Shown here: positions 1 through 12,300 of the stretch, in pieces | How the letters are laid out: every line of letters begins with the position of its first letter | Numbering within the stretch: the first letter of the stretch is position 1 | DNA from: Trichoplax sp. H2 | Taxonomy: Eukaryota > Placozoa > Uniplacotomia > Trichoplacea | DNA length: 64,000 nt | Assembly: GCA_003344405.1 (NCBI GenBank) | Contig: NOWV01000069.1 | Coordinates: 1-64,000 of the forward strand | Reading direction: 5' to 3' | Made by a program: the position numbers and the translations under genes | Notes under the pieces: generated by a model | What the model saw: only the letters and a program-made list of their open reading frames with translations | Database searches by the model: none | What the model was told of the DNA's origin: nothing

Positions 1-109
1 CTATGTTTACCAATTATATTCAAATGAAATCATTTGCGTATAAATCGTATTTTTATCATATTTATATATCATCATGTATGTTGTTTAAACTTCATTCTTT
101 TTAATTTAG

Positions 110-3100
110 GTTGCCTTTAACTTTACATATCTTGAAACATCACCCGAAGATACCCATTCACAAGATGTTAAAGATAAATATGTTGCACTAAAAGTAAGAA
201 TCTCTTTAATTCAAAGGCATCTTAATGTAGATTGACATAATGATATAAAATTATATTATATTGTAAAGATGGGCTGTAGTTTATCGTAACTAAGCGTAAA
301 GAAAAAGCTAAACTGTGAATTATAGAATTTGTCGATACCAGGTTGTCACTTCATTTTGACTAACTATCGCTACGATTTACGACGCAGACGATATGTTCTC
401 TTGATCGTGTAAGGCTAATGAAGCATTCCCTAGTTACCGCATATGCATACCAAAAATGGTAATTTGTTAAATCAAATCTTAAAATAGATCTCTTCCTTCG
501 TAAGCTACTTTGTACTAAGATATATAGAAAAAGAACATAAATGTTTTATATATTTACTGGAAATGAAAAAAACAAAATATAACCCTATCTCAAATATATG
601 TAAATTTCTGAATTAAAGTATTATTTAAAGCTAAATAAGAAATATAGATTCGCAATTATGATATATTCCTTGCAATTTTAGGAAAGCAGGTCATCGAGCT
701 ATGTATTTAGGTAAAATTTTTTTGGACTTTATATACTTAATTGGATTGAGTATTCCTATCGTTATGGATACTTTGGATTTCATAAGTTTAGCGCGTAATA
801 CGAATGCTTCTAGTAACTCCTACTCTAATTTGGTAAGATTATAATAAAATCGATGTTGTTTTCTTAAAAACAAACAGGCAATTATTTCTAGTTTGGTTTC
901 GAATCGATATTATCAGCTTATTTATTAAAATCGCCAAAAGCTGAGTATATTGTCCTAAAATTAATAAATTTTAAGATTGCTAATATGATCTTATATTTGC
1001 TACATTGACCTTATTGTCGGATCTCTAGACCGCACCAGGAGTACCGATCAGAAATATTTTCGTTTTCATTACGGTTATGATTATGATTTGTGGTTTTAGC
1101 TATATTCTTGCATCCGGGGTAAGTACCGTATTGACCAATATACTAGGTCTGATTTATACTGAACTATAACATCAGACACATTTCCATTGTTGTAGATTGA
1201 TGTTAATGTTAGTAATTGTGACGAAGACCTAAATAAAGAATTTAAAAAACGAAAACGCTGAAACCAATTGTTCTAATAACATATGTTGATGAGATCCTGT
1301 TGCTAATCCTTTTAACTATAGAGGCGAATCATTCTCCATTTCCTGAAGCAAACTATGTTTGAACTGTTTGTAGCAGTTCTTGGATTGCTTTACGCTCTAC
1401 CGTTCAATAAGCCCATCGGTTACGAAAATATTCGGATTGGAGCACTTCTTATTCTTTGCTTATTTATCAACGTTATATTCATAATGAGAAGGCAAGACTA
1501 AATTAAGGATCACATAGATATATAAGATTGTTGCATTATGGAAACTCTTTTACTTTAAACAAGGAAGAACTGCTAGAAATCTCTCAGCGTATCCAGCACA
1601 GCTAGAGTATTAAAATAAAATTTTGTTGTTCTTACCACTGTACAGCTGAACAGAAATATCGATCTTGTAACGGCATCTTACAAATATCAACTTACGCGAT
1701 AACATTTTCACAAATTAGATAACGATCGATAAGTTATAATCGGTCATAATATATCACAAAATACATTTAGATAAATATTTTATTTATAACCTGTTCTATA
1801 GACTTATATACTGCAAAGCTTATGCATAACTGAGTGTACTACTTTTGTCAAATCAAGATGGATTACTGTTTTAATTAGACTCCAATATGAAAACAGAACT
1901 AAAATACTAATGAAAGCCTCATATCATGACAAAGATAGTTAGGATGGCATATTTTAAATGCTGCACTGTTAGAAATTATGTGTAGTATAATAGCATAACC
2001 TATTTACATAATCGAAAATATAGATAAAGCAGTTTATATATTCCAATTTCTTTAGAAAAGCTCTCTATCATAATCCAATTATAATTAAAATGGTAAATCA
2101 ATTTTGCGGGCACGAACGATTTAATAGATTGAATCAAGAGATATCATATATCAGATTATCATGACATACCGTAAGCTAATAATTAAATACATTTTACTAG
2201 TTTTTCCAGATTAGGTCTGTATATTTCGATGCTTATTACTACCATTACGACCATCATCAGAGTTTCAGTTGTTTTTATACTGTTACTTGTGGCATTTGCT
2301 GGTGCTTTTGCAATAATATTAAATGATGAGGTAAGGAGATCATAACTAGCACCCATATATGTATTAAAATCATTTTTTAGCTTTATTGTATTTCTTATTG
2401 AAGTAGTTAATCACATAGTTTAAAAAATACTACTTTGCTTAACCGATCGCGTATTGTCTTAGTTTTATCTTCTAAGTTTATCTAATTTTAAAAATACAGG
2501 CAACATTCAGACAATTTGATGCTGCATTAGTCACTATATTGACCATGTCTGCCGGAGAACTTAATTATGCCAACACCTTCCATCATTTAATTAATACTGG
2601 AAGACTCACGGGATTTAAAATAGAACTAATATTATTTGCAGCCATGGTTGTTATTATTAATATCGCCTTTTCAAATTTACTGGTAAGATTTTAAAGATTA
2701 GGTATAGTTTAATTAATTATTAACAGAGTTATTACAGCAGTTATCGAGAAAGAAATGAAAAATGCAGATAATACATTCGATTAATTAAGTTATAATGGTA
2801 ATTTTTCGGCATTGCTTGCTAATAGATATCCTACATGAATCTTTATTCAAAACTTTCAAATAATTATATCGCTACGTTATAGCCGTAACCATGAATTATT
2901 CATATTTACCATAAAATAATTTAAATTTATAACGGGTTTTAACTTTCAGTCTTAAAGATTACTATTTGATTTGAAATGTTTAATTGCTTTTTTGAATAGC
3001 CCTAGAGTTATTGATTTTGACTTGGCAGAAAAGTTGTCGGCTGATTTAGATATTAAGTAAATGCACCATACTTTTGGAGTATATTATTTAATTTGAACAC

Positions 3101-3977
3101 TTCTAATGTAACAAAACATATTGGAAATGACTTAGATTGGCCTTGCGGTAGGTGATATTAACGAAGTCAGGGAAACTGCTAGTTTAAACCTAGCTAAAAG
3201 TCAATATGAGTCAATTATTGGAATTTACGAATCATATCCAATATATCTGAAGAAGGTTTTGTATAGTCCAGGATTAATCGTCAGAAAAGATAAAAATTCG
3301 AGTTATTTGCAAAAGGTAAAATAAACTAGGCGATATAGATATCTTCATACAGAAGCAAAGGAAATCATTTTCATTTTCAGTCCGATTAATTTCGATGGCA
3401 CCCTGAAAAAATAATTGTGTAAGTTAAATCAGGCCCAAACTGTTTGGAGATATCCTTTTACGGGTGTAAATAAATATTATAGAGGAATTTGAACGGAATA
3501 TAACTTCGATTTTCTAACGAAGGGGTACCATCGAAAATAATCAGATTGTGCATGAAGCATAAAAGAGCCGTATGCTATTGAAAGCAATCTTCTAGAAAAG
3601 TTTTAAAGCAAAATTTATTCTTCTTAACACTATTTAGCAAACTTGGCATTCTTTAACCGATAATATAGCAATGATTCAAGAAGAAAAGGATCAAGTTAAT
3701 CCAGAATTTGATTGGAGAAGTTTAAATGCTTTCGTTCTAAGGCAACAAACTGAGTAAGAATTATGCTGTTAAACATCACGCTAATTATATTACAATTAAT
3801 GTTTTAAAATTATTTTGTAGAATACGTCTATTAAAAGAATCAATCGAAGATGTAAAGTCAGACATTAAAATGATTAGCTATTCGAGCCATTCTGAAACTA
3901 ATAAATTGATTAAGCAAGTTTTGCATATGGTACAAGCCAATGGTAATGAAAAGGTTACTACCACCAGTGCTAACTGA
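110..3977 (+). CDS. Gene 0: TRPA1-like cation channel, 3' part only (last 10 exons)
   Basis: Membrane and C-terminal half of a TRPA1-type channel; the ankyrin exons lie left of the window. Exons (numbered as in the complete paralogues, 16-25): 110-193, 388-458, 682-832, 1029-1118, 1349-1491, 2201-2330, 2500-2682, 3136-3315, 3638-3753, 3821-3977. They join in frame to 434 residues plus TGA. Exons 16-17 are the pre-S1 linker, 18 is S1 with an S1-S2 loop holding an N-glycosylation sequon (NAS), 19 is S2, 20 is S3-S4, 21 is the S4-S5 linker and S5, 22 is the pore loop (GEL at 2554-2562) and S6, and 23 starts with IGLAVGDINEV, the TRPA1 post-S6 signature. Exons 24-25 form a coil-like tail. Intron 20 (1492-2200) starts with GC instead of GT, supported by phase and by paralogue alignment. 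Closest to gene 1. An AATAAA at 4333-4338 may be the poly(A) signal. Confidence 0.9.
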
Positions 3978-5285
3978 AAGATTTATATTATTTAACTGAA
4001 ACTATGCAGCAGTATTCTGTCTGTATTTTTTTGTGAAGACGGATATCGAGGATTGTTGTACATAAGCCTAATTTGAGAGCAGCTGTAAATATGCACAAAG
4101 ATATTGTTGATTATTTTTCAGAGTTAGAGTACGGCTACTGATGAAGCTATGAATGTCTACCGTTAACAAAACAGAATAGGACATCAACATACACGGCAGA
4201 ATATACAAATATCTAAGGATATATTAGCATACGGATAGCTTATAGTAAAATATTTATCGAGACTGATCTAACAAAGTCCGTGTTTGCTATATAAGTTACG
4301 AATCTAAAGGTTATGTTAGATAGGTATTTACAAATAAATTGATATTCGTATATATCGCCAATAAAATTAATTTGTAGTAATATATATAATAATATAAGAT
4401 GTGCAAGTTCATATTTATTTTGTTTATAAAAATCTCTGCACATGTGATGTTATACCGAAATTTTTAGTTTCTCTTTTGGCAATATATATTACTGATCACG
4501 TTTACGCTTGCGTTATTTTCTCTTCATAGCAAATAATGCTTTCTTTCAAAAGCACTGTATCAGAAAATATTCACCATATATTATAATCCTGTAGTTTACT
4601 GAAATATTTTACTCAGCTAACAAGTATTCAGAGCTAACAAGTAGTAGATTCTAATAGCTGTAATTAATGATTAAGCAAATGATAATAGTTTCAAACGTAC
4701 AAGATACTTAAGACAGATCAATTGCATTAGATCCAGAAATCTCCTATGGCACTTTACCACAGACAGGTATAGTAACGTATAAAGGTATGTCCCACTGCAT
4801 TAGGGAGCTGTTGTGCATCAGAGCTAAACGCCGGCTGCACTCGAAGAGACATTCTTTGCTTTTAATCGTGCAATTAATGGTAGGTTGAGAGTAACCTGTT
4901 ATTGCCTTGAACCAAGCTTGCATTTTCTATTATGGAGTATCTGCATTTATGATCATATTATACTAGTCAAACATCCACGAAAGAGTGCAGTACCAATAAA
5001 CTTTTCGGATATATTCGACTCAAGCGATGAATTGACAATATTGAATATTTTTATAATTATCGCAAGTAAATGATAGGAACTAAAACCTATATAAAACCTA
5101 ATAATGAACTGATCATGAAAAGACTATTTTCCTTTATATTAATTTTCTTTTGTTCGTTATAGAAAAACTGTAATGTCAGTACTTAAATGGTTATTCGTAG
5201 TTATTTCAATCGATGCTAGTAATCTACCTGTCTTTATTCTAGTATACTTGAGCATTAATCGTTCAATTTTTTACAGCTATGCGTA

Positions 5286-5680
5286 AGTAATACCAAATTA
5301 CATCTACTCAATGTCAATATATAGTTAACAATTTCTATAATGTGCAATGATTCATCGCTCTTCATGTCTCATGTTCTAGATATTCTCACCTCATCATATG
5401 CATATCTCTCCTCTTATATATACATAAAAAATCCGTATCCTATAGCTATATCTTTGCGGTGTACGTAAAACTTTTCAATTTATTTGATAATTGACTAAAT
5501 CTACCCAGTTCTGCCTGAGGTAATGCCAAATTACAACTTCTCAAAATCAAGTGCAAAGTTTACGATTTCTATAGTATACAAATATTCATCGCTCTTCAAA
5601 TCTTATGCTGTAGATATTCTAATTTATCATATTATCTCTCCTATAATATACATAATATTACGGAACCTACAAGTCTGCTT
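5286..5680. repeat. Local tandem duplication, two diverged copies of about 160 bp
   Basis: A block at about 5286-5440 recurs at about 5516-5680. Shared words in the same order include 'aataccaaattac', 'attcatcgctcttca', 'tagatattct' and 'atctctcct'. The copies are diverged and separated by about 70 bp. No coding content is seen. Confidence 0.6.
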
Positions 5681-6216
5681 TAGCAGTCTAAGTTTTTACA
5701 ATATTTTATGATTATTTACCATTTGAAAGCTAGCTTATGACTCAATCATCAATAACTTATTTCCATTCTTAGGGTAATACTTACTTTGACAATTGAAGAT
5801 ACATATTCGCATTTAGTAGGCTCAGCACGTACTTTGTTTTAGAATTGTATTATTCCTTATTGAATTCACTCAGCGGGTAATCAACGGTTATGACGCAAAG
5901 AAATCCAATGTATTTCGTAAAAAGTGATAAAATCAACGCGGATTCTATAGGGTTGTCTCCATAACAACCATCGAACTTATTCATTAAGTGATTGCCTTTA
6001 TTGCTTTAAATTTAGCCTGATATGCTAATTAATCCATTGAGTTACATGGAGTAAATAGTGCTTATTTGAATAGTCTGTAATGAGGTAATTCGTTATATAA
6101 TTATGGGCGATGGAGCGAACGAAAACTCGATAGTTTACGAACAAAGTAAATCGCCTCATCTTGTAGCTTGTAGCTATTTAACGTTGAATTAAATCGAAAA
6201 AGTCAAATCTAACCCT

Positions 6217-6225
6217 TATAAAAAG
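6217..6225 (+). promoter_or_regulatory. Probable TATA box of gene 1
   Basis: TATAAAAAG lies 92-100 bases upstream of the gene 1 ATG (6317). A start about 30 bases downstream would give a 5' leader of roughly 65-70 bases, part of which is the TA microsatellite. Position and sequence fit a core promoter, but there is no direct proof of transcription. Confidence 0.4.
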
Positions 6226-6268
6226 AACTTAGATCATTCATCATCAACTAATCCACAACTTGATATTG

Positions 6269-6288
6269 TATATATATATATATATATA
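6269..6288. repeat. (TA)10 microsatellite in the presumed 5' leader of gene 1
   Basis: Ten perfect TA dinucleotides lie between the probable TATA box and the gene 1 start codon. An upstream in-frame ATG at 6260 would translate through this repeat as alternating Tyr and Ile. That is why the later ATG at 6317 is preferred. Confidence 0.9.
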
Positions 6289-6316
6289 CACCGTAGCGAA
6301 GATTCCTATTTTCGAT

Positions 6317-9300
6317 ATGGCAAAAGTAAATAGGATCGACATTATGTCCAATAATGCCAACAATGATCTAGAAGAAGAAACAACGATATGTTATCGGCCT
6401 TTAAGGAAGAGAACTACAGATCATTCTAACAGGTTAAATTCAGTACCTGGAAGAGCTCGTGGTAGGAAAGGCTCCGATTTAGTAGCAGGATCATTTTTAA
6501 GCTTAAGCTTAGCCATGGCTAAAATGGGTGGAATTGATGTTCATGATGTGAGTCTAGGCATCTTCTAAATTGAACGATGACGTTAGTACTAATTCGTTAT
6601 ATAGCGGTTATTTTAAAATTGAAAGATGTGTAGATCTTGTTAAAGTTATGCCAGTATACCTTTTATGTTATTATTTATTGTGTAATTCAATTTTGGAAAC
6701 TTAGCTGCTAATGATTCAAAATGGAGAGATTACGTTTATAAAGAGCAAGTTCTACATCTCCGCATAATATTGGAGATAATATTGTCTCAAGGATTGAGTG
6801 CTTTTAATTTAGTTAGCACGCGTATAATTCCAAGATGAAGTATGTCATATGTTTTAAGACACTATATAGCAATCATCATGACGATATCTGTAATGTGAGA
6901 CGGATACTGTAACATTACAAAGCAATTAGTACGATTATATCTATAGCGAAACTTTAGATTAGGAATATAGCTGTAATAACACTTAATTTATCTCTCACAA
7001 ACCTGAAAAATTCTTATCAACGCCATCTCTAAAGTGAATAACATTTGAAGACCTTTTCCTGATTATAAATGAATTCAGCCGATCAGAAATAAGCAATAAT
7101 TATTATACATAAATTACCATATAGATAATCCGCCGTTTTAAAAAACTTCCGTTCATTTTGCAAAATCACATATTACACGATCATGATTATTTCGAACAGT
7201 GTCCTAATATTTTGAAAATGACCGATTACGTAAGCGTTTTGTATCTATAAACGAACAAATGCCAGTGCTAGCAGAATCATGATTCATGATATTTATCCAT
7301 CATTATACACCATTAGTGAAATAATTTACCTCTTTTTATATCAATAAGTAGCTTTTGACTAGAGAATTTTTAATTATTCTTTGTAATGAATGATATTCAC
7401 AACTTCTTATAAGACAAGAATATGACCTCTACAGGTAGTCAAGTCCTAAAAACAACTGTTTAAGAACATATAAAAGATTAAAATAATCTCGCTAAAATTA
7501 GGCTTACTTCTTTGTCGATTTCTATCGATGTGTCGCAACCCTCACTTGTGGCAATGGAAAGTAAAGAACTCTAGTGTAGTTACTTAAAACTTGGGCTATT
7601 TCTCCCAGTACTTTCAGTTTCTATAAGAGAAGTATTTGAGAACTCGATTTCTCGGCTGATCTCCACAGACAACTGACTATTTATTACACTATTCTTCACG
7701 ATGTGAGTCTTGCCGTTTCTTGAGCAATTACTAACTTTATTCTACAAACACACGCGCTTAAATAGGTTTCTACAGTGAATTCCAATATTAACGAGTGAGA
7801 ATTCATACTTTACAAGTTACATTAATTAGTATAATACCATTACTAAATATACATGTCGATATTCTCAGACTTAGATAGCTTCAAGCTATCAGGTGTTAAG
7901 ACGCTTAACCTTTGTCCATATACGGCTCAATTTTTAGAGATTAACACACTTTACAAACCTACAGTAAATTAACTGTTAACAACTTCTATTTCTATCTCAT
8001 TTCTACCATCCTATTATCAGCTACAAGTGCATTAAACATAGCACATAACCTTATCTTATCTATTCAAAAGCATTCATTAATTTACAGTTACTTAATTAGT
8101 AACGGCGTACCGTGACACGATGATGCCCATATTAAAACCAATATTTAATTTATATATCGCCAATACGGTATGTAGGCAGCAATAAAAGGAAACATAGATG
8201 ATATAAATCGGGCATTTAAGTCACGATTTTACTTAGATAGAATCAATTATCCAGACGAAAATGGTTTAACTCTTATGCATCATGCAGCTATCCATGATCA
8301 TGGTGACGTTATCAACTGCTTAATGAGATATGGAGCAGGTATTATCAGAAATTACTATTTATTAACTGTGCAGTTAATTTTTAGGCTCCAAGCATTATTA
8401 TATCGCTAGAAATTAAGATACAGTAATATGTCTCGTATTTAATCCAGAAAACATAGACAATAACGATAGCTATTGATGGTGATGTATAAATAATTTTAAC
8501 GACGCTATATTCGTTTGTTCATAACTTGTGATTCCCATATTAAAATCTATACTTATGCATATCCTATGCAATAACGTAGTCATTGATATCAGCATTGGGA
8601 ATACCGATGAAACACCATTGCATTTAGCTGCAAAGCATAATGCATGTGATGCAATCAAAGCTCTAGTCCAAAATGGTTCCATCCTTGATGTTGTCGATCA
8701 TACTTCAAGAACACCTTTGCATTATGCCTGCAACCACGGCTGCAATGAAGCTGTTGAGGTAATTATCAAGATACTCTATTCCTTACAGTCTTTCCGTATT
8801 TTGCTCTCCTACAATTTACACGAACAGCGAAGCAATGGGAACTTTACATTTTTTAGACGATTTTGCATGAAGCCGACCTTATGAAAGCATCTCACACTAT
8901 TATTAATGCATACGATACAGAAAGGGCAACTCCGCTACATTTATCAGTATTAACTTGTTCTGAGGATGTCAACCATAAATTGGTGAGAGAGATTGGAGTC
9001 TATTTAAATGTTCAGATATGTGCTTTAGATGAATATTTATATTCTATAAATTTAACTGTGAGGCTATGATATGTATTTACGAATTGTTATGAATCTTGAT
9101 GCTAGATAATATAGTAAAAATACTTTTAAAGAATATTATTTACTCTTGAGATTTCCTGTATACTGTTTAACTGTGTGTAATTCACATAGAGCGTAGAAAA
9201 ATAATTTACAATTCAACCTACTAATTTGCCTCTTACTCTACGGAATATATGTATATGAATTATTAAGTAACAATTACAATTTTATGTCGAACATTAGCTT

Positions 9301-12300
9301 CATTATGGAGCTAATATATACAGAAAAGATGTAGCTGGTAACACACCTTTACTGTTAGCTGCGAAGCGGCACAAGACTGGAATTATGAAGCTATTACTCA
9401 AATTTGGTAAATACTCAAATTTTGTCGAACTCATCTGCCACGAAACCAAGATTTACCAAATTAGTTGTGAATTGTATTTATGTCTAATACCTTGAAATTC
9501 CTTTCTTAATCTTTCACTTAATAATCTTTGTTGCAGCTTTCGTAGCGGCAGCTATACTTTCATAAGCAATTTTTGAAATTAATTAAATAACATTTCTTAG
9601 ATATTATAAAATTAGTAGTTATCTAATATAAGTAAAAGTACAATTATTAACAAGATAGGTGCAAAGACGATTCATAAATAGGGCAATTTGAGAGTAAAAT
9701 GTTGTTTTTATTAATTGCAATACAAATGATATCATCCTACCGGTACTACTCGAAATTATTTAAGAATAATGATTTAACCGTCTTATTGTGTCATTTTTAT
9801 TCATTTATACCACTAAATTGATTCTAGTGCAATAATTTTACCAGGGAACTAATCAAGATTGGAATATTAGAGCCAATAGACTGTTTATTTTTACAGCGTA
9901 GTAATATCAAGATAATGTTGGTCTTTTATAAGTACTAATGTTTAACTCCAACCGCATTAGTTAGCCAACCAATCATGCCGCTATTTCCACTATAATATCA
10001 CCGTACTTTTCTGCTAACAAAAATTCTAATTTTTGTTAAGAAACAAGTATTGTCTAATTCTAAACTATGTTAATTAGCTAGCTCACATGGGAAACACGAA
10101 TATGTACTTGTTCCAAATGAATTTGGTATGACAGCTATTCACTTGTCAGTAGCTTCTGGATGTATTGAGGTAAGCATTACCTTATGTTTGTATACATGGG
10201 CTTATTATTGATCGCGTTAAATTTAGAATTTACTTGCCATTCTGCTATCAGATTCTTCTTATCATGCTTTCATAAATATTTAATAAATAAGAAATAGAAT
10301 GATAATCGTTCATTATTGCCTTATTTGTGACTTCTCTTCTTCCGTCAGAATATAGAATTATGCCTTGCTTTTGGAGCAGATGTAGAGTGCCAATCGGTAA
10401 ATACGGAGATAAACTAGGTTAAACCACTAGTAATCACTACTAAATCTTCGCTATGGTAGTGATTAATAATAAGTTCTATTATGTAGAACAATTTTACGGC
10501 ATGCTTCACGTTTACAGTGCAAAACCGTGTTCAAGAATCATTAATATGACGTATAGACTTTTCCCTATAATTCATATAGTCTGAGCTATTAACACCGTTG
10601 CATTTGGCGGCATTGAGTGGATATTACGAAGTTTCTGAAGTTTTAATCAATAATGGAGCCAAGGTCAATACTCCTGATTCGAAAAATAGAACATGTTTAC
10701 ATTATGCTGCTCTTAGTAATAATGTAGAACTGATGAATCTATTAATAAGCAACGTAAGATGATGCATAAATCAATTTAAAATTAGATTTAATATATCCGA
10801 ATCGGACACAAATATTTACCATATTTCAAATAGGGAGCTTTAATAGAAGTGATAGATATCGATTTACGAACACCATTAATGGCCGCAGCCAGCCATGATT
10901 GCCTTGCCGCATTAGAATTCCTGATAAAAAATGGTGCTAGCACTTCTGGACAAGATAAAGATGGCAAGACTTGCCTCCATTTAATAGCACAAAAGGAGTG
11001 TGTAATGACTGCGAATGTCATTTTAGAAGTTAGTTAGAGACTTAATTTATGATGTTAATTGTTATATACTAATGCAGTCGATAATAACTACGAAATATTT
11101 AGCATAGTGGAATTGATCTTGTCAACCTTCGTGATGCTGCCGGATGCACCCCGGCATTAACAGCGGCTGCCGCAGGAAGTATTGTAGTAAGAAGATAAAT
11201 CATGATTGGAACTGCTTTTTACGATAATTTTTAAATTTTTCTCTATCTATATTGATTTCAAATATCTTAAAATTGAGAGTGCAAATTAAATCAGATTGAG
11301 TATATAACGCTAACTAGGCTCAAACGGTTAAGGATAGTATATTAAAATCATTTATAGATTTTGGGGAAATTGGTGAACCGGTTTTACGAGTTTGTCAAGC
11401 GCCATGAGGATTACAACGGCAATAATATCTTACATTTAGCTGCAATGAATAATCATCGTGACACCGTTAAAATTATTATCGATCATGTCTCATTTATTGC
11501 TACCAATGCACGCAATTTTCAAGGGCAGCAAGCTTTACATTTAGCTGCTATGACCGGCAATAATCGAGTTATGCATATTTTAATTAAACGTGGAGCTGGT
11601 ATTAATTCCAGGTAGTTTTATCTAAATTAAATTATGATATAAAGTCGATGATAGTATATCGTAGGTTTTAGATATCAAATTTTATTTCTTCCCATGTTAT
11701 TATAGATAAGAGTAAGATATACAATCTACTTCATAAAATATTTATTAATTTACTTTCCTGATTATATTCCGCATGAATCATTGTAACATCTTGAGTCGTT
11801 CATTTTCTTTCCTAGGGATAATTCCGGTTGGACTCCGTTGCATTATGCTGCACAGTATGGCTTTGAGACCAGTGTCAAATTTTTAATATCTAATGAAGCA
11901 ACTGTTGATACTTTCAACGAAGCAAAGGTTATTGTTAAGTAACGGTTGCTATAATACTTTACACAGTAGATGTAGAGATACTTTAATCAGCTTCAATAGT
12001 GGGTAAGCAAATCTAGTATAAATCTTCCCTTATCAATCGCAAAATTGGTTAAGACAGGAGAGAGGTCTTAAAATACTTATTACTCTCCTTAGCGATGGCT
12101 TACACTACCATATATACAAGTTAATTTAACAGTTATGACTCATGAAAATTAAAATTTCTAGTTTAAGTTCTTACAAATCTTTGTATCATGGGTAAGTAAA
12201 AGTATAGCTTTAGATAAAATATTAGGTGATAGCAAATTATACTCAGATCCTTCACTTAATTTAATAACGCAATATTATCTAGAAAACGCCATTGCTGATT

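Larger units (their letters stand above)
3978..6316. other. Intergenic spacer between gene 0 and gene 1
   Basis: No coding frame with splice-site or family support is seen on either strand; open frames of about 60-70 codons here are AT-rich chance frames. The first 200 bases are the gene 0 3' UTR and contain a block (about 4072-4087) that recurs in the gene 1 3' UTR and once more at 18058. The spacer also holds a local tandem duplication (5286-5680) and ends in the gene 1 promoter. Confidence 0.7.

Noticed and set aside
4240-4443. Minus-strand 67-codon frame in the gene 0 3' flank
   Set aside because: Low-complexity AT-rich sequence with no family resemblance and no splice context.
6260-6316. 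Upstream in-frame ATG extending gene 1
   Set aside because: It would translate the TA microsatellite as a Tyr/Ile run. The ATG at 6317 starts the MAK sequence conserved with gene 2.
8470-8682. Minus-strand frame overlapping gene 1 exon 3
   Set aside because: Antisense shadow of an ankyrin exon; the plus-strand reading has TPLHLAA motifs, correct phase and splice sites.
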